NCBI GenBank assembly: GCA_964019695.1
Contig: OZ026531.1
Coordinates: forward strand, 6,581,701 to 6,645,700
Source: Loripinus fragilis
Taxonomy: Eukaryota; Mollusca; Bivalvia; Lucinida; Lucinidae
Reading direction: 5' to 3'
DNA: 64,000 bases
Shown: positions 63,883 to 64,000 of the stretch, one piece after another
Numbering within the stretch: the first letter of the stretch is position 1
How the letters are laid out: every line of letters starts with the position of its first letter
Position numbers and translations under genes: made by a program
The notes under the pieces: model-generated
The model's input: only the letters and a program-made list of their open reading frames with translations
The model's database searches: none
Told to the model about the DNA's origin: nothing

Positions 63883-64000
63883 TCTCACACAAGCGGATTG
63901 TTTTATTTCACAAATTTCTTCACATATCTACTAGCAAATGATTGCTGCTGCATATCATACACTTTTTAAGTGCCAGTTGGGCAGTTTCTCCAGATAATAA

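Overview
The window is AT-rich metazoan DNA, with spliced genes, long introns, tRNA-derived SINEs and very many short palindromic DNA transposons. The mix of repeats, including two elements built like the 'pearl' mobile elements of oysters (terminal inverted repeats, ~150-bp tandem core units, an ACGG-type microsatellite), suggests a bivalve mollusc. That is inference; I cannot name the species. All recognised coding sequence lies on the minus strand.

The main gene runs almost the full length, from about 63.9 kb (5') to 7.88 kb (stop codon). I reconstructed 14 exons by finding open frames with AG/GT borders on each. Every junction keeps frame, and the chain gives about 1,135 residues if the ATG at 63882 is the start. 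The protein has an acidic/Ser-rich N-terminal part, two intracellular-type Ig I-set domains (exons 4-7), and a long charged, Ser/Pro-rich, partly coiled-coil tail. This suggests a cytoskeletal or sarcomeric scaffold of the palladin/myotilin/titin-like kind. The exact family is not established.

Inside its 5' introns, on the same strand, is a second gene of three exons (62463-60903, 59159-58218, 56976-54767; ~1,570 residues). It has two N-terminal Cys/His zinc-binding modules, a FEN1/XPG-like nuclease core with all the expected acidic motifs and a helix-two-turn-helix motif, and a C-terminal CXC-type Cys-rich tail. An exon of the Ig gene (59714-59797) lies inside the first intron of this nuclease gene, so the two genes are interleaved. 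A 1.24-kb pearl/Helentron-like element splits the nuclease gene between exons B and C, and may have supplied the acceptor that lets it be spliced out in frame.

Layout: 1-7.87 kb, 3' flank made of repeats; 7.88-8.49 kb, last exon, with a hairpin MITE directly after the stop codon; 8.5-19.8 kb, a repeat-filled intron with a MULE transposase remnant at 15.7 kb; 19.8-44.5 kb, exons 4-13, with local duplications of exon 6 and exon 7 pieces and a pearl-like element at 32.6 kb; 47.2-50.6 kb, a 3.4-kb CACTA-like non-autonomous transposon packed with AATGGCCATTAA motifs; 51.2-52.5 kb, a segmental duplication copying exon 3; 53.5-62.5 kb, the nuclease gene with its tandem-duplicated 3' flank; 63.8 kb, exon 1. 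Several repeats have clear target-site duplications or paralogous empty sites within the window, which lets their ends be defined without other data.
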